Shown: one piece after another, positions 47,306 to 61,043 of the stretch
Numbering within the stretch: the stretch's first letter is position 1
Layout: every line of letters begins with the position of its first letter
NCBI GenBank assembly: GCA_022575985.1
Contig: JAKSXM010000150.1
Coordinates: 1-64,000 of the forward strand
Direction of reading: 5' to 3'
From: Anagrus nilaparvatae
Taxonomy: Eukaryota > Arthropoda > Insecta > Hymenoptera > Mymaridae
Length of the DNA: 64,000 bases
Made by a program: the position numbers and the translations under genes
Notes under the pieces: generated by a model
Databases searched by the model: none
What the model saw: only the letters and a program-made list of their open reading frames with translations
What the model was told of the DNA's origin: nothing

Positions 47306-48773
47306 AACAGGTTGGGAATCAAAGTAGTCAATAATTGTAAAAAAGGGTAAATAATGCAAAAAATCTAGGATGCATAAATCAAAGCAAATAGCTAATGTTA
47401 AGAATTAAAAAATCTCACAAAAAAAAATATTTTACTTATATTTTTAACACATATATAAAAACATTAACGCGTATAATCAAATTAAAAAAAAAAGAAAATT
47501 CTAGATTTAATTTTTTTTTATAAAATGAGCACATTTTCTCTTTGAGCTATACGCGTCATCATGTACAAATCATACATAAACATACCAAAATTATGTATAA
47601 AAATATTTTTTTACTATAATTAATATTCAATCAATTGAAAATTACACTTTTATAGTTTTGTATATTATTTTACAATAATCGTCTCAATATTTTCTACACC
47701 ACGTAAATTATAATAATCAGCTAAAAGAAAAATAATCATACGGTAACATATGAAGAAGAAATTCATAAAAATGTTCATCCTTTTTATTTTTATTGCAGAT
47801 GATGATTATAACACACCTGTTTATTAATATATTTTGATCTTCCTTATTTGTAAATAATACTTTTTTTAATTTACATACAGACAGAATCATCTAAATTCAT
47901 CATCATCATAATAATTATAATAATTGTTAAAGATTTTAGTATATTTAAAAAAAACTTTCTTTTTTTTCTTAAAGCGTAAACGGAGCGCGATTTAAATCAA
48001 CTTTTAAAATACGCATTGACGTAGGTAAAAAGTTAGTCGCGGGTAGCATGACAAGTAGATATTCAGAACAATATAATATGAATTGTTTGCTGCTATACAG
48101 ACTGGTATATTCATTTTTGATATTATAATAATAAAGCCGGAAGTATTAAGAGGTTATGACCAAGAAGGTGAAAGTGCTCCATGACAACGTGATGGGAGAA
48201 TTTTATAAGAACCTTTTTTATATTTTATGTGCATACTATAAATAGACTTATGACTTATACCTTTTAATCCTTTTTATATGTTTTTACTTTCAAAAAATTT
48301 TATTTCGACCTACATAATTTTTTCTTTCTTTCTTTTTTTAATTCATAAATTATTTTTTTAAATTTGTAATTATAAGAATTCATTTTCAATTACATAATTA
48401 ATAATTATTATGAAAAGGGTTTCTATGAGTATAATCAGATTTTATGGTTTTTAAGTAAAAAAGGAATCCCAAGGTTAAAAAACGAAAGTAGCACTTTCTT
48501 ATGTAATGGGTTTTGTACCTATGGGATTTTCAAATATTTATTAGGTAATTTTTTAAATTAGAGAAAACTTTCAAATTTTTTTTTGTATTTACGTCAATTA
48601 TTATGTAATTCATTTTTTTGAAATACGTATTTCTTAAACATATTTTATTTTTTAAATATTTGCCACAAAAGAATATGATGAATTTAATTTAAATTAAATT
48701 GAATCTTTAAGGTTTGGATATTATGCGCTATGTTCATGGTATAAAAAAAATTTTTGCCTATTACTCCAGTCAA
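47306..48773. other. A/T-rich DNA, no gene seen
   Basis: No open frame, repeat or RNA signature that I can support. Confidence 0.6.
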
Positions 48774-49214
48774 TATACGGTTGGGGGGGTGTCAAGTTTC
48801 CCTCTACCACCAGATTCGGTCTACGATAGGTTTCTTGGGAGTCACTGATCACGGATTTCGGGGTCTTTTCTATAAGAAATGTGCAAAACACCCCTAAATT
48901 TGCAAAAACTACCCCTTACGGATATTTTTGATGTAGTATTCAAACTTAAGTGTCCAGATTTGGCCCATATGAGTTTTTTGGGTTAATGGTCACAAATATA
49001 TGCCTTCTGAAAATTTGTGCTTCATTCTTAAATCAGCAAAAAGGATGTAGTTTTGATGTATTTCATGCTTTTGCAAATTACTGACTTCAAGGTGAAATAA
49101 TAATTTTTTTAAAAAAAGTCTCCAAAATTCGTGGTCAGCGACCTAAAAAACCTACAGTAGAACAAATCTGATGGTGCCCGGAAATTCGACAGCCAAAATT
49201 ATATATTGACTAGA
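48774..49214. mobile_element. CCAGTCAATATA-ended inverted-repeat element, copy 1
   Basis: Starts CTCCAGTCAATATACGG and ends ATATATTGACTAGAG. Internal marks include TTCGGGGTCTTTTCTATAAG, ATGTGCAAAACACCCCTAAA and GCAAAAACTACCCCT. The ends and these phrases recur at 56706-57292, which defines a family. Noncoding. Confidence 0.75.
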
Positions 49215-51404
49215 GAGTCAAACTGGTGTATATCGTGTGTGTAATAGATACAAAAATATTGCAGATTATTCTCAAGAATAGAAACAATGATCAATATGCA
49301 ATGTCAATTCTAAGATAATCCAATAAAAAACTTGGGTGCATACGTTTCTTATAAATTCGAGTAATACTTTTTTTTTTCATTTTCTTGTGCATACCTGGGA
49401 AAATCTGATGAGATCTGACTATAGATCTGGATTATGACTCGATGAAATCAGATTTAATAAGATTATTCCAGATTTGCTTTTTATTAACGATTCAACGAGT
49501 TAAAATTAACATATATTTATTAAATTTAATTAAAATTAAACATAAATTACCCATATTTTTAATAAAATATCTAACCAGCTTCGATTTTTTTTGTTAGAAT
49601 CTGAATTGTATTGATTGATAAATAAAATTGCCTTTTCCAAAATGGTCTGTTAATTGAACTCTGCGAAAAGCGACAAATACGTTAACGCAAAATTTTCGAT
49701 GCATATACCAAAAAGATTTATATACGTTTTTGCCAAGAATGCCTGAGCTACTAAAATTTTAAAATATGGTGTTTTTGACTAGCTGCTGATATAACTTTGA
49801 TTTTCTACAATTTTAAGCTTCCCAAAGAGCAAAACTTATCATACATAAGGTATGCATAACTAATTTCTTGCAATCTTTCTTTAAATTTTTTCAGTTTCTG
49901 TAATAAATAACAAACACTACAAGTATTTTTAAAGAAATTTCATTGCCGATAGCTGAAGTAATTTTTTATTAAATTATAAATATTTTCTATTAGAAAAAAA
50001 TTTGAAAAGTAAGATTTTTGACATAATTATAAAAGTGTAACATGTACAGATAGAAAAACGACATATTAAATAGATTGTAAAAATAAAAAACATGAAAATG
50101 ATTAATAATTACATATAATTAATAATTACTTAAAAAGGAAAATGATATTTTTTATTAAAAGAAAAGTTTCAATATAAATATGTGTATTTTATATATTTAT
50201 CAAATATATTATAAAAAAATGTTAATTTTTTGATATTTTAATTACTAAAAATTAAAATAACCAGTATAAATTACATGCCAATTATGATAAATATTTTAAA
50301 TTATTTATTTTGTCACATGAAATATATAAAGTAGTACATTTTAATATTATAATTCGTACTATAACTTTCGCTACTTAATTATATCAATTTTTTATAAAAT
50401 TTTTTAAAAATAATAACCAGTATCACACTTTGTCATTTAATAAAGAGAAAATATTAAATCAATTATAAATAATAGAAAATAAATAAATAAAAATGGAATT
50501 TTTTTAACTTTAAATTTACATAATCAGTAGGTCGCTAAAATATTTATTATTAGAGTCCTTTATTTTTTATATAAATAAAAAAAGAAAGAAAAAAAAAATT
50601 TCTACAATGTGCATACTTTTACACAGGAAACGTCTATTTGAATATATTTAAAAGAAAATAAGATCAGGGAAAATTCTCTTCTTTTCGTACTTTTTATTTA
50701 ATTTCACTTTAGTTTCACAGTTTTTATTATAATTATTTAAAATTGTCATTTTTTATAATTCTAGATATTTAACTTTTAGTTATTTGATGAATAGATGAGA
50801 AGATTTCATTTTATAAAATTTTGTTTTTTTCTGTCTTTCAAATATTTCAAAAATTTAAACTATGTACATTTTGTATTAAAAATATTTAAATTATAACTTT
50901 ATATAATTATAATATACACTTTATTTTATTATTATTATTATTATTATTGAAGTTGATGATTTTTGATCAGTTTAAATGATTTTGATTGATTGATATTTTA
51001 ATTAAAAATATTTTCTTTGAATTTATGACAGTTTTATAATATAATAAAAGAAAGTATACTTTTGAATATTATTGCAACCTAAATTTTTGGGTAAATTTTT
51101 TGCTCTTTTTTAGAGTGGATAGTACCACAGTATGAAATAGTACTGTTATATAGTACATATTTTATTTTTTACTATACCAGTTCTATTCTAGGTTCTATTA
51201 CGCGGGTAGCCTGAAAGATCGGATTATGCAAAAGTCGGGCATTTCAGATTTAATAGCGAAAAATGAATGTTAGAAGTTACTTTTAATATTTATTCAAGTT
51301 TTTGATTCTTTATAAAGAGTTAAATTAAGGTCTGTAGGTCCTGAAATCTCAAAAAATCACCAAAAGTAATTATCCAAAACAAACATAAAAATTTTAGTAA
51401 ATAA
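49215..51404. other. A/T-rich DNA, no gene seen
   Basis: Includes a TTA run near 50930. No coding or repeat structure beyond low complexity. Confidence 0.6.
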
Positions 51405-51802
51405 ATTAACAAAAACGGCAGATTATTTGTAAGGCACAAGGATAGGGCTAAGATTCATGAAATAAATTTACTTCATGACTTGGCTGAAGTCGAAAAATAT
51501 ACGGCACACTTTCAAGAGCAAATTAGAAAAGATCTGAACTCATCTACATCTCATCAAACAGAAAGTCAAATTAACAGCGAATCAACAACAGCAGCAACCG
51601 CAACGTCTGAAAGTCCAACTATGATGAATTCATAACCAATTTCAAGTCAATCAATAGCATCTTCCAGCAGCAGAATGAAAACTGAAGAATTTAATACTAA
51701 TAGCAATGTAAATAATCCCGAAGAAATCCCCTCCTATAATCCTTTACAAAACTCTATTCTCAATCAATTTATTAATAACAATATGTTACCTAATATTTTA
51801 TA
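51405..51802 (+). pseudogene. Possible ORF1 tail of the Jockey-like element
   Basis: One frame stays open apart from a single TAA near 51632. It reads GRLFVRHKDRAKIHEINLLH, then a Ser/Thr/Asn/Gln-rich stretch, and ends at a TAG at 51800, about 10 bases before the endonuclease frame. Its position fits the end of ORF1 (gag-like) of the non-LTR element, but I see no zinc knuckle or other diagnostic motif. Confidence 0.4.
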
Positions 51803-51810
51803 GGACAAAA

Positions 51811-54800
51811 GTGGAAGTAGAGCCACAACAAATTTCTCAACCTAACATTAATAATAACCCAAATAATACAACACATAAAAAATTGACCACATGTCATTTT
51901 AATGCTCATTCATTGAGAAAAAATTTCAATTTAAGCCTACCCAACTTATCTAAATTTAATTACGACAAACATACTGATAAAATGTTTTCAATAAATAGAT
52001 ATACCCTCATCAGAAATGATAGAGCTGGCAGATCAGACGGAGTAGCCATTTACTTTAAAAAAAGACTAAAATTCAAAGCAATTTCATGCTCCTCGAGCTG
52101 CTTAGATTCGCCTTCGTTCAAATACATCTCCTGTGAAATGTCTCTAAAAAATTCCGATTTATTCATTACAGTTGTCTATCGACCACCCAAAGCCCCTTAT
52201 TTTAAGGATTCAACCTTTTTGTCTGATCTATCCACCTTTTGCGCCGACTACAGCAGCAAACTTATCATGGGCGACTTTAATTGTGATATCAGCCCTAAAA
52301 ATATGAATTCCATCATTATATCTTTTGCTGAATCTTCTGAACTTAAAATAGTCCCACATCGATTAACTCATTTCACTTCATCCTCTGAGACTTCCATAGA
52401 CATCAACATGGTAGTTCAAATAGATATTATTCTAAACCACAATAGCTAGGCCAAAAACGATAATTACTACTTAATAGACCTCACAATCGCAATTTTTTCT
52501 CCTGTATCATCGTCAAGCAACCTATGTTACAGAGATTTCAAAAAACCTAGACGAAAACCTATATCCGATAGAACTATCAAAAATGGACTGGTCTCCTCTG
52601 CTAGATTCTTCCAATATTGATTTCTGTGTTTCTTTTTTGGAGGAGAAAATTAATTCCATTCTCGATAAGGTTGCTCCTCTCAAAAAGTTATCAGCTTCTC
52701 CTAAATTTTAACCCTGGATCAAGGACGAAGTAAAAGATGGATTTCATCTACTTGATAATCTCCACAGAAAATTTAGACGCGGAGGCAGGGAAAACCATTA
52801 TGTAGAATATGATCTGCTTATAACTACTCTCTCAAATAACGTAAACGAAGTCTAACTTCTATAAAAACAGAATTAGTAATCTCTCAGTTGATACCATAAA
52901 TAAAAACTTTTTTTCTTTTCAGAACTACTTACCTACTCCCAATCTACCTCTTAACTTACCATCTTTCCAAACAAATATAAACCAGGAGTTTAAGTTCTCT
53001 AAGATTTAAATAAAGATCTAAATACAGCAGAATTCCAATTATCCGGAATCGTTGGGACATGGGAGTTGCCGGATAATCAAAAATGCCGGATTATCAAATG
53101 TTCATAAAATTCACATTATATTTAATATATAATCACTATTATTGTTACAAACTCTACGTAAACTGTTGATTTAGGTTTAAAAAAACTAATAATTTATACT
53201 AAAGAAATAATTTTAAATTCTAACACAAGTTTTGAAAAAAATTTTTCTAATACTACTATAAAAAAAAATTTGTCCTTCTAAGAGGTCAAGAAACGTAGGG
53301 TGATCGAAGCTGTTTATTTTGATAGGCTAATAAACATTAAAAATTTTTTTTATATCAATAACAGGAAACACTAAAAATATCAAAAATCTTCTGCGGCAGG
53401 TCTAATTTCTCTCATACTCAGAAGTTCAATAAAAAAATTTTAATTGCTTTTTTAAAAAGTAGAGATTGAAAAAACTATGACACATGTTTAAAAAAAAATC
53501 ACATAAAATATTAATTAACACTACATATTAAATATGTATAATTGAGTTACAAAAAGACCTTGAAGGTTACCAATGGTTTCTACTTTATGTCATTTTATTT
53601 TATTCTATTTATTTAACCGAAATATATTTTTATACAAAATTTTTTTTTTCTATAAATATAAAAATAAAAAGCAATTTAAAAAAAAATGCATATGAGTTTG
53701 ATCCAAAAAAGTGCCGGATTATCAAATGTTCCGGTTTATTGGATGCCGGATAATTGGAATTCTGCTGTAAGTTAAAATTCTATGGCTTCTCAACAGAATT
53801 AATTGCCTGGATTAGATCATATCTCACAACAGAATACAAGCTGTAATCAACAGCAAAAACAACTCACACTCCAAATAGAAAAATATCAAGAGTGGAGTTC
53901 CATTCTTCGTCCTCTAGTATTCCTTGTTTTCATCAATTCCAACAGGTGACTATTCGCAGACGATCATCAAATCTATCTATCAACGGAAAATGAAAACATT
54001 CATCTGAATCTAAATAAGTTCATCGACGATATCACTATTATAACTAATTGGGCTAATGACAAACAATTATTTATCAATTTAGATAAAACCAATGCTAAAA
54101 TATTTGGGCCAAAAAAGCATCTTGATAACTTTTTCAATTCTGACATTTATATCCTATTACCTGAAAACAATATCAACATTCCCTTCGAAATGACAGTTAA
54201 AAACTTAGGTGTCTTATTTGATCACAAACTAAAGTGGGACGATCATATCACCCAGATTTCCAAAAAAATCCGTAGTACCTTATATAGATTAAGATATTTC
54301 AAGAACTACGTTAATATGGAAACTAGAAAGCAACTTATAACAACCCTAATTTTACCTCATTTTGACTATTGTACATCTATCTTAAGGAATCTTAAAAACA
54401 AACACCTCAAGTCGTTAAATATCCTACAAAACTCAGCAATAAAATATATCTTCAATTTGGTTTACTATGATCACGTTTCTGACTCCAGAAAAAGTCTCGA
54501 TTGGTTCAGTTCCACCTGCTTTCTATTCAAAATACTATTATTTCAACACCCTGACTTCTTATTCTCAAAGTTAAAATATAGAATACTACCTAGAGAACTC
54601 AGACCAAAGCTCAAAGAACTAGAGATACACCCCCCCCCCCCATCACACTAAACCTTATTTTTCTTCTCTCTTAATTGGCACTGGACTTTACTGGAACACT
54701 CTCCCACTCGCAATCAGACCTTACTCAATATCTTCAAGAATAATCTTTTAAAACACATCAATAGCACTCAACACCAGTCTCTAAATTTAGACTCCCACCT

Positions 54801-54890
54801 ATAATCTAGAAACTCATTTATCATTATATTTAAAATTCCTAATTTGGGTCTTGCTGTGCCTAATGGGGCCCCCCTATCAGATGACTCCCT
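51811..54890 (+). pseudogene. Jockey-like non-LTR retrotransposon ORF2 (APE endonuclease and RT remnants)
   Basis: The endonuclease begins LTTCHFNAHSLRKNF and includes GRSDGVAIYFKK, FITVVYRPPKAPYF and SKLIMGDFNCDI (the GDFN catalytic motif). The segment that should carry the catalytic Glu (SETW in related elements) is deleted just after HSLRKNF. The inter-domain linker follows near 52510-52870 with stops. A 743-bp MITE interrupts the element at 53025. RT resumes as LKFYGFSTELIAWIRSYLT, and after shifts the catalytic LFADDHQIYLS (near 53950), then MTVKNLGVLFDHKLKWDDHI and LPHFDYCTSILRNL to about 54650. The N-terminal half of the RT palm is missing. It is dead several times over. Confidence 0.8.
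53025..53767. mobile_element. pogo/mariner-type MITE nested in the Jockey-like element (743 bp)
   Basis: The terminal inverted repeats begin CAGCAGAATTCCAATTATCC and are identical at both ends for 22 bp. TA flanks each side, the Tc1/mariner/pogo hallmark. A subterminal motif CCGGATTATCAAATGTTC occurs near both ends, inverted relative to each other. There is no transposase frame in the interior. Confidence 0.88.
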
Positions 54891-56705
54891 CGAAACCTAA
54901 CAACTTTTATTTGAAACATTTTTCGTTATTTTCCTTGGTTTTTTAAATATTTGAGTGCATTAACTAATCCTATATAAGGGTAGTTTTATAACTAAATCAC
55001 TATGATCATCCCTGTGTTCCGGAGTTCAGCAAGGACGTCCATGGATATGAATTTCTAAGCAGGTATGTTGCGTAGAATTAGTAGATAGAGAAGCTTGTAA
55101 TCGAAACACAGTAAGGCTGGATCTAAGAAGTTCTTAGGTATCCTTCTGTTGAAAATTCATGCATTTCTAATATTTTATTATAGTAAATACTATAGTAAAT
55201 TATTAAACATTTATTAAACATATGGGTTTAATGTTCTATTTGCAAATAAGATTTTCATACTTAAAAAATAAATAATATCTTATCTCATCTTATGTAAACG
55301 TTCAAAACGAAGAATCGTCTTCAAAAATGGGTTACGTCCTGTAAGAAAATATATAAACTGGTCCAGATTACCTTAAAAACTATTAGATCAGATATCTTAT
55401 GATTCAGATGCGAGTGGATTGTTACTAATTAAGCAGTCTAAATACTATTTTTTCGATAACGCCTGATGGCAGTCTCATTCCATTGACGGCCCATTCCTCA
55501 ATAGAGCCACAGCACATAATTATACATTATTTAGAATTTATTTATTTTGGGACTATGATTAAAAAAATAATTTAAACAAAAATTTATAACTATTATATAA
55601 ACTAAAATTTCCCAAATTTCTTTTCTGAGTCACTAAAATTCATAAGTAAAAAATATAAAAGTATATGATTCATGTACATGTGTATGAATTCATATAAAAA
55701 AATTTGCCTTAAATAAAGAAATTTCTATTTTCATTGACGTAAATTACAATTACACAATATCATAACCATTAAATATCAAATAATATAATTTCATTAATCT
55801 TAAAAAACAAAATTTTACTTTCGTTTCAAATAAAAAAAATTTAATAAAGTTACACAACATTTTTTCTTTTCAAGTACTAATTACAAACTCCTACTATTTT
55901 AAAAAATAAATACTTTCTTAATATCTATAATATTACAACCGTCAAAATAGATTGACGTCAATATACAAAACGCGTGTTAAGGCTTTCACACGGATCTTGA
56001 ATCTTTATCATCACGCAAATATAATATATAGAAGATATTATATGGAAGAAGGCTTCATGTTTATATTAAAATATAATATAAATGTATATTATTTACATTA
56101 GATACCGCAGAAAAAACAACAACTTGCTAATTATAGTGATTACTGTAATATTACTTTAGCCACTGTATATCATGTTTATTCAATGTTCATACTTTTTTTA
56201 ATCTTTTTTTTTTCATTCTTTAAACGCATTTGTTTTTTAGAGGAAATTTTTTTTCTTTCTTTAATAGAAAATATTTAAATATCGATTTTAGACGGAAATT
56301 AAAAAAAACTACGTTGCCTTTTGTAATCAATTTCATTGAATTGATTTCTTACTTATTTTTTTTTTAATATCAATTTATATTAATAAATCCTTTTTTTGCA
56401 ATATTATTCTGCTCTAAATTATTATTATACTTTTATACCAATTTTAAAATTGGTCATTTTTCATTAATAATGTAAATTTGGTTTTTTTGCCTATATAATG
56501 AGAAAGAATCTAAATATGTAACAGGATTTCAAAGTAGTTCCTCGCAAAAAAAACATTTGCAGTCAACCGAAATTATTTGCTATAAAATTATGATACTAAA
56601 ATGTTATATTAAAGATATTAACTTGAGAAACCGTATTTTATAAGATACAACATTTTGTTCCTTATCCTAGAAGGCCAATTCAAATGTATTATATAAGTAT
56701 AATAC
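54891..56705. other. A/T-rich DNA, no gene seen
   Basis: The first 600 bp are less A/T-rich and may include the 3' end of the Jockey-like element or an old repeat. No open frame is worth calling. Confidence 0.5.
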
Positions 56706-57292
56706 TCCAGTCAATATACGATTGAACTTGTCAAGTTTTCGGCTACTGCCATATTTGGTGTACTATAGGTTTTTAGGTCGTTGATTACGAATTTCAGAGT
56801 CTTTTCTATGAAAAATGTGCGTAACACTTCTAAATTTGCAAAAACAACCCCTAAAAAGGGGTATTTATGATGTATTTAAACTTTAAGTATTCAAATTTGG
56901 TCCATTTGGTTTTTGAATCGTTGTTCACCAATTTTGGGGTCCTGCCTACTAAAAATTGGTGCTTCACCCTTAAATAAGCAAAAACTACTCCTAAAATGGG
57001 TATTTTTGATGCATTTTATGTTTTTGCAAATTAAAGTGTGATTCGTCAATTTTTAATAGGCAGGAACTCAAGATTCGTGATCATTGACCTAAAAACACAT
57101 ACGCACGAGCAGCAAATCGCATCAAAAATACCCTTTTTTAGAGTTAGTTTTTTGCACTTAAAGGTGTTCCGCACATTGCTCATAGAAAAGAGAGCAAAAT
57201 TTATGATCGACGACTCAAAAAATCTATAGTAGACTAAATCATCTATAGTGGCCGAAAAAATGACACCCCACCCCCCCCCTATATTGACTGGA
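56706..57292. mobile_element. CCAGTCAATATA-ended inverted-repeat element, copy 2
   Basis: Starts TCCAGTCAATATACG and ends CTATATTGACTGGA. It shares AGTCTTTTCTATGAAAAATG, CTAAATTTGCAAAAACAACC and other phrases with 48774-49214. Within it a TTTGCAAAAA...CCCCTAAAA block is repeated and then mirrored. The frames on both strands (57038-57327) are by-products of the palindrome. Confidence 0.78.
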
Positions 57293-60200
57293 TGAAGTAT
57301 ATGGAATTTTTTTAGAGCTATATTCACTACATATTATAACTTGTAGCAATTTGGAAACCCAAAAACCGTGAAATTTAATTGTCAGTTTTTTTAATTAGAT
57401 CTTTTGATTCTAATATGATAATACAACTCTTCAATACTACACTTCTGTACAAATAAAGAATGTTAATGTTACATTTTAATCAATATTATAATTTTAATTG
57501 CTATAACTTCAATTTTTAAAAAGTCGATACAGCAACAAGGAAGTGTAGTTGTTGTGACTGTTTTAAGATAAGATATTTATTTTTTGAACTGTAAACATGA
57601 TTATGCGTTTGCATTGTTTAGTTAATGCAACTGAAATGTAATTAATTTTAAATATTTTAAATTAAAAAAAATGAAATAACTTGTTTAATAACTAATCAAA
57701 GTAGAAAGTTATTTACTGTATCCCCATTTAAATGATCTTAAAAGCTATTTTTGGGTCAATAGACTTTTAAAATTAAATTTCCATTTTTACGAAACGCAAT
57801 TTTAAAAATTTGCTTTAATTTTCATGTGAAATTAGATGATATTTACCAAAAAAAATAATAGTTTCTCCAATATTTGATTGATTTGATCGTTATTAATTGC
57901 CTTTGACTGCAAAAAAAGGTGTGTTCCGAAATAAAAATTACTTGCAATGTTAAAAACCAAACTTAAAAACCAATGATTTATTTCCTAAAAAATTAACACA
58001 TTCAAAAACAACAAATTTTTTAATAAATTCTGTATTTACATAATAAAATGCTTGTAAATATTAATCATTAAAAATAAAAAATAATTTTATAAAAATTAAT
58101 AAATATATAAAAATACCTACAAAAAAAAAATCTATAAATTATGATTATATTTAATTAATACTTTTATTTATAATGCTGTAAAATAAAAAAAAAACCAATT
58201 TTTTTTTTTTGTAAAATCATATAAGTAGGTTAAATATTTCGAGGTCAAGGCTTTATACCTTCGATAATTTTAAAAATCTAATAAATTGTCCAATCATTTT
58301 TTTCTTTCAACCTATATAAAAAATAAAAAAAAATTTTTTAACCGTTAAAAAAAAAACTAAACACTTTCAAAAATAAAAATTAAAAAAAAAAATGAGAGTG
58401 AAAGAATATAATATCGTATGGTAAAAGGTTGTAAATATATTTTTTATAAAGAGAAAAATTTATTACAAGAAGCTTGATAATATGTGATACTTTTATAACA
58501 CTATATCTAACTAAACATAAACTTCTAATTATTCAAATTTAATGGACTGTATTAGAAAGTTTAATTGAGAAGCTTTATTCTTATTTTTTGGTTCGTGTAA
58601 TATATTTAATAAATATATTTACTTAATCCTTTATTATTAGTTTAATTATATTTATGAATTTTTAATAAATTTTATGTAAATGTTCATGCTTCTGTAAGAT
58701 TTTTAATTATAAAAATATACATAGACTAATTGAGTCTGGAATATTTAGATCATATACATATAACACGTTTATATGCATTTTTAAAGATTAATATTAACTT
58801 TGAAATACATTAATAAATTTTTAGTCCTTATGTAGACATTTTTTACTATTATGAGTCAATGAAATTTTACACCGGGTACTTACGTTTTGGGGTCGGTAAA
58901 TAGTAAATAAAAATTTAATTCGTTTTTACCTTAAATACTTTGCTCACAATAAAATATAGTAAGGATTCCTCAAGCTAAAGTTTTATATTGTGAGAAACTC
59001 ATTTATTTCAAATTAAAACAGATTTCATATTCGTTTTTAGTATAACCCAAAAAACATAAGTAACCTGTACAACCATTAAAAAATCTGAAAAACATTGTCC
59101 AAAATGGACCATTTTCGATAAAAAAGTATATAACATTCTTGTTCAGCGAACAAAAAACGTAAGTAACCGTTGGGAAATTCCATAGACTTGTGCAGAATAA
59201 AAAATGTCTACGAAATAGGGGTTCACGTAATAGGTTTTGGCAAAAATAAATACGAAAGAAATTTTTACTTTTTTAAGTATATTTTTTTGATGTAGTTTCT
59301 ATGAAACGCTTAAAATTTCATATATTTTAGTTAGTCTTCTATAATATTTTGCAATAATTTAGGCTATATTTTTTGAGTCTCCTATTTAAGAAAATTTGGA
59401 AAATTTGTAAAATTCTAATAAGTTTAGCTGTTTTTAACTATATTTTATTAACGAGAAAATAAAAATTTTTTTAAATTTTTTAAAAAAATATTTTTTGATT
59501 CTGAATGGCTTATTGTCAATTACCTATGATTTTTGTAACCATTGAAGATTTCAGAAATTCGTATTTATGCTTAATAAAATTATTAGAATTGTGGATTCCA
59601 CATAATTTGCGGCCACTTTAGGTGGTGAATTGAATTTCACACGTAAATTGTTATTAGCTATCTTAATTAAGATTACCTAGATTTTGCAAAATAATTCATC
59701 TATACATTATTTGTAATGAAAAAAACTAAAAATCAAGCATAATACCAAAATTTATTAAAAATATGTACCCAAAAAACCCTGAAAATTTTTTTGCATTATT
59801 GAGTCATAATTATATCTCAAAATTTTACTAGTCAATAGAATCGCATACATCATCAAAAAATTCTTCAAACGATTATAATCTGGTCTCCGAGGAAATAAAT
59901 CTTAATTGGATTTGTAAATTTCAATAAATTATAATATTAAATTCATTTGAAAAAAATTTGCTACGTCAAAAAAAAAATAGTTTTTATGATTCTAGAAATT
60001 AAAAAAAATTTAGAAAGTTTATGAATATATTTAATAAATCAGATTAAATAAATATTTATTATAATATTTCAACATGTACGTAAAGCAGCTGATATGTATT
60101 TTGTTTTCTATTATACACACATATATAAAAGCTATTATTTTCTGATAAAAAAAATAACTAATTTTGTATAATACGTCTAATACCTAAAAATCATTAAAAT

Positions 60201-60918
60201 TCAGCAGATAATTTTAAAAATATACAGGATGTAACTAAAATTAATGATTTAAAATAAAAAATAAAAGTTAAAATAAAAAAAATAGATTTTTTTTTAAATT
60301 TTATCTTATAAACCACAATTGAAATTCTTTCGGTGAAAGTGATTTCTTTTTACGCATATAAAAATTTAAATTAAATTAATAGTCATTTCTGTATATAAGA
60401 AATATGTAATGTATGACAAATCAACATTTTTCATTTTACACGCATAGAACATAGTAATTAAAATTATTTTTTTTTTTACAACAAAAATATTTTATTCAAT
60501 AATAATGTACCCGTATAAATTTTTATACTTTTTTTAAATTTTCATTTTTAATATTATAGGTATTAACTAATAAAAAAAAAACATTCTTTTATTTCTTTTT
60601 TTAATTTCTAATTTAATTATCAAGCTAATATATTTGACATACATTTTTTGTTTTTATAATTTTTTTAATTTTCATCTTGTAAATACATATGAATATTTTT
60701 ACTTTAAATCTACTAGAAACGTGTTGAACATTCAATCATGTTTATGAGTTGATCAACAATATATGAAATCAGAAATACCTTTCAAGCTGGGTGTTAGGCA
60801 CCAGCTGAAAATTTTAGGTGGATTAAAAACAAGGAATTTCTGAAATATTTATAAATATCAAAGATTGAAACCAAGCCCAGAGCAAATTTTAAAGAAAGTG
60901 CGTTTTTAGATTTTCTTA
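57293..60918. other. A/T-rich DNA, no gene seen
   Basis: Only low-complexity sequence. ACATAAGTAACC and ACGTAAGTAACCG near 59055 and 59155 are a weak local repeat. Confidence 0.6.
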
Positions 60919-61043
60919 CTCACGTAAAAAGATTAAGCTTAATTTTGGGTAAGCTTAATTTTAAAAATTAAGCCTTTTTAGGTTAGTCCGTAAGCTTACT
61001 TTAGTAAGCTTACCCAAAATTAAGCTTAATCTTTTTACGTGGG
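60919..61043. mobile_element. 125-bp palindromic MITE with TA target duplication
   Basis: TA|CTCACGTAAAAAGATTAAGC on the left mirrors GCTTAATCTTTTTACGTGGG|TA on the right. The arms repeat TAAGCTTA and pair almost completely, so the element would fold into one long hairpin. The TA flanks fit a Tc1/mariner-derived MITE. Confidence 0.85.

Noticed and set aside
46508..47350. Four frames of 61-92 codons
   Set aside because: They arise from both arms of one palindrome and mirror each other in part.
57038..57327. Overlapping frames on both strands
   Set aside because: Produced by the inverted-repeat element; no coding features.
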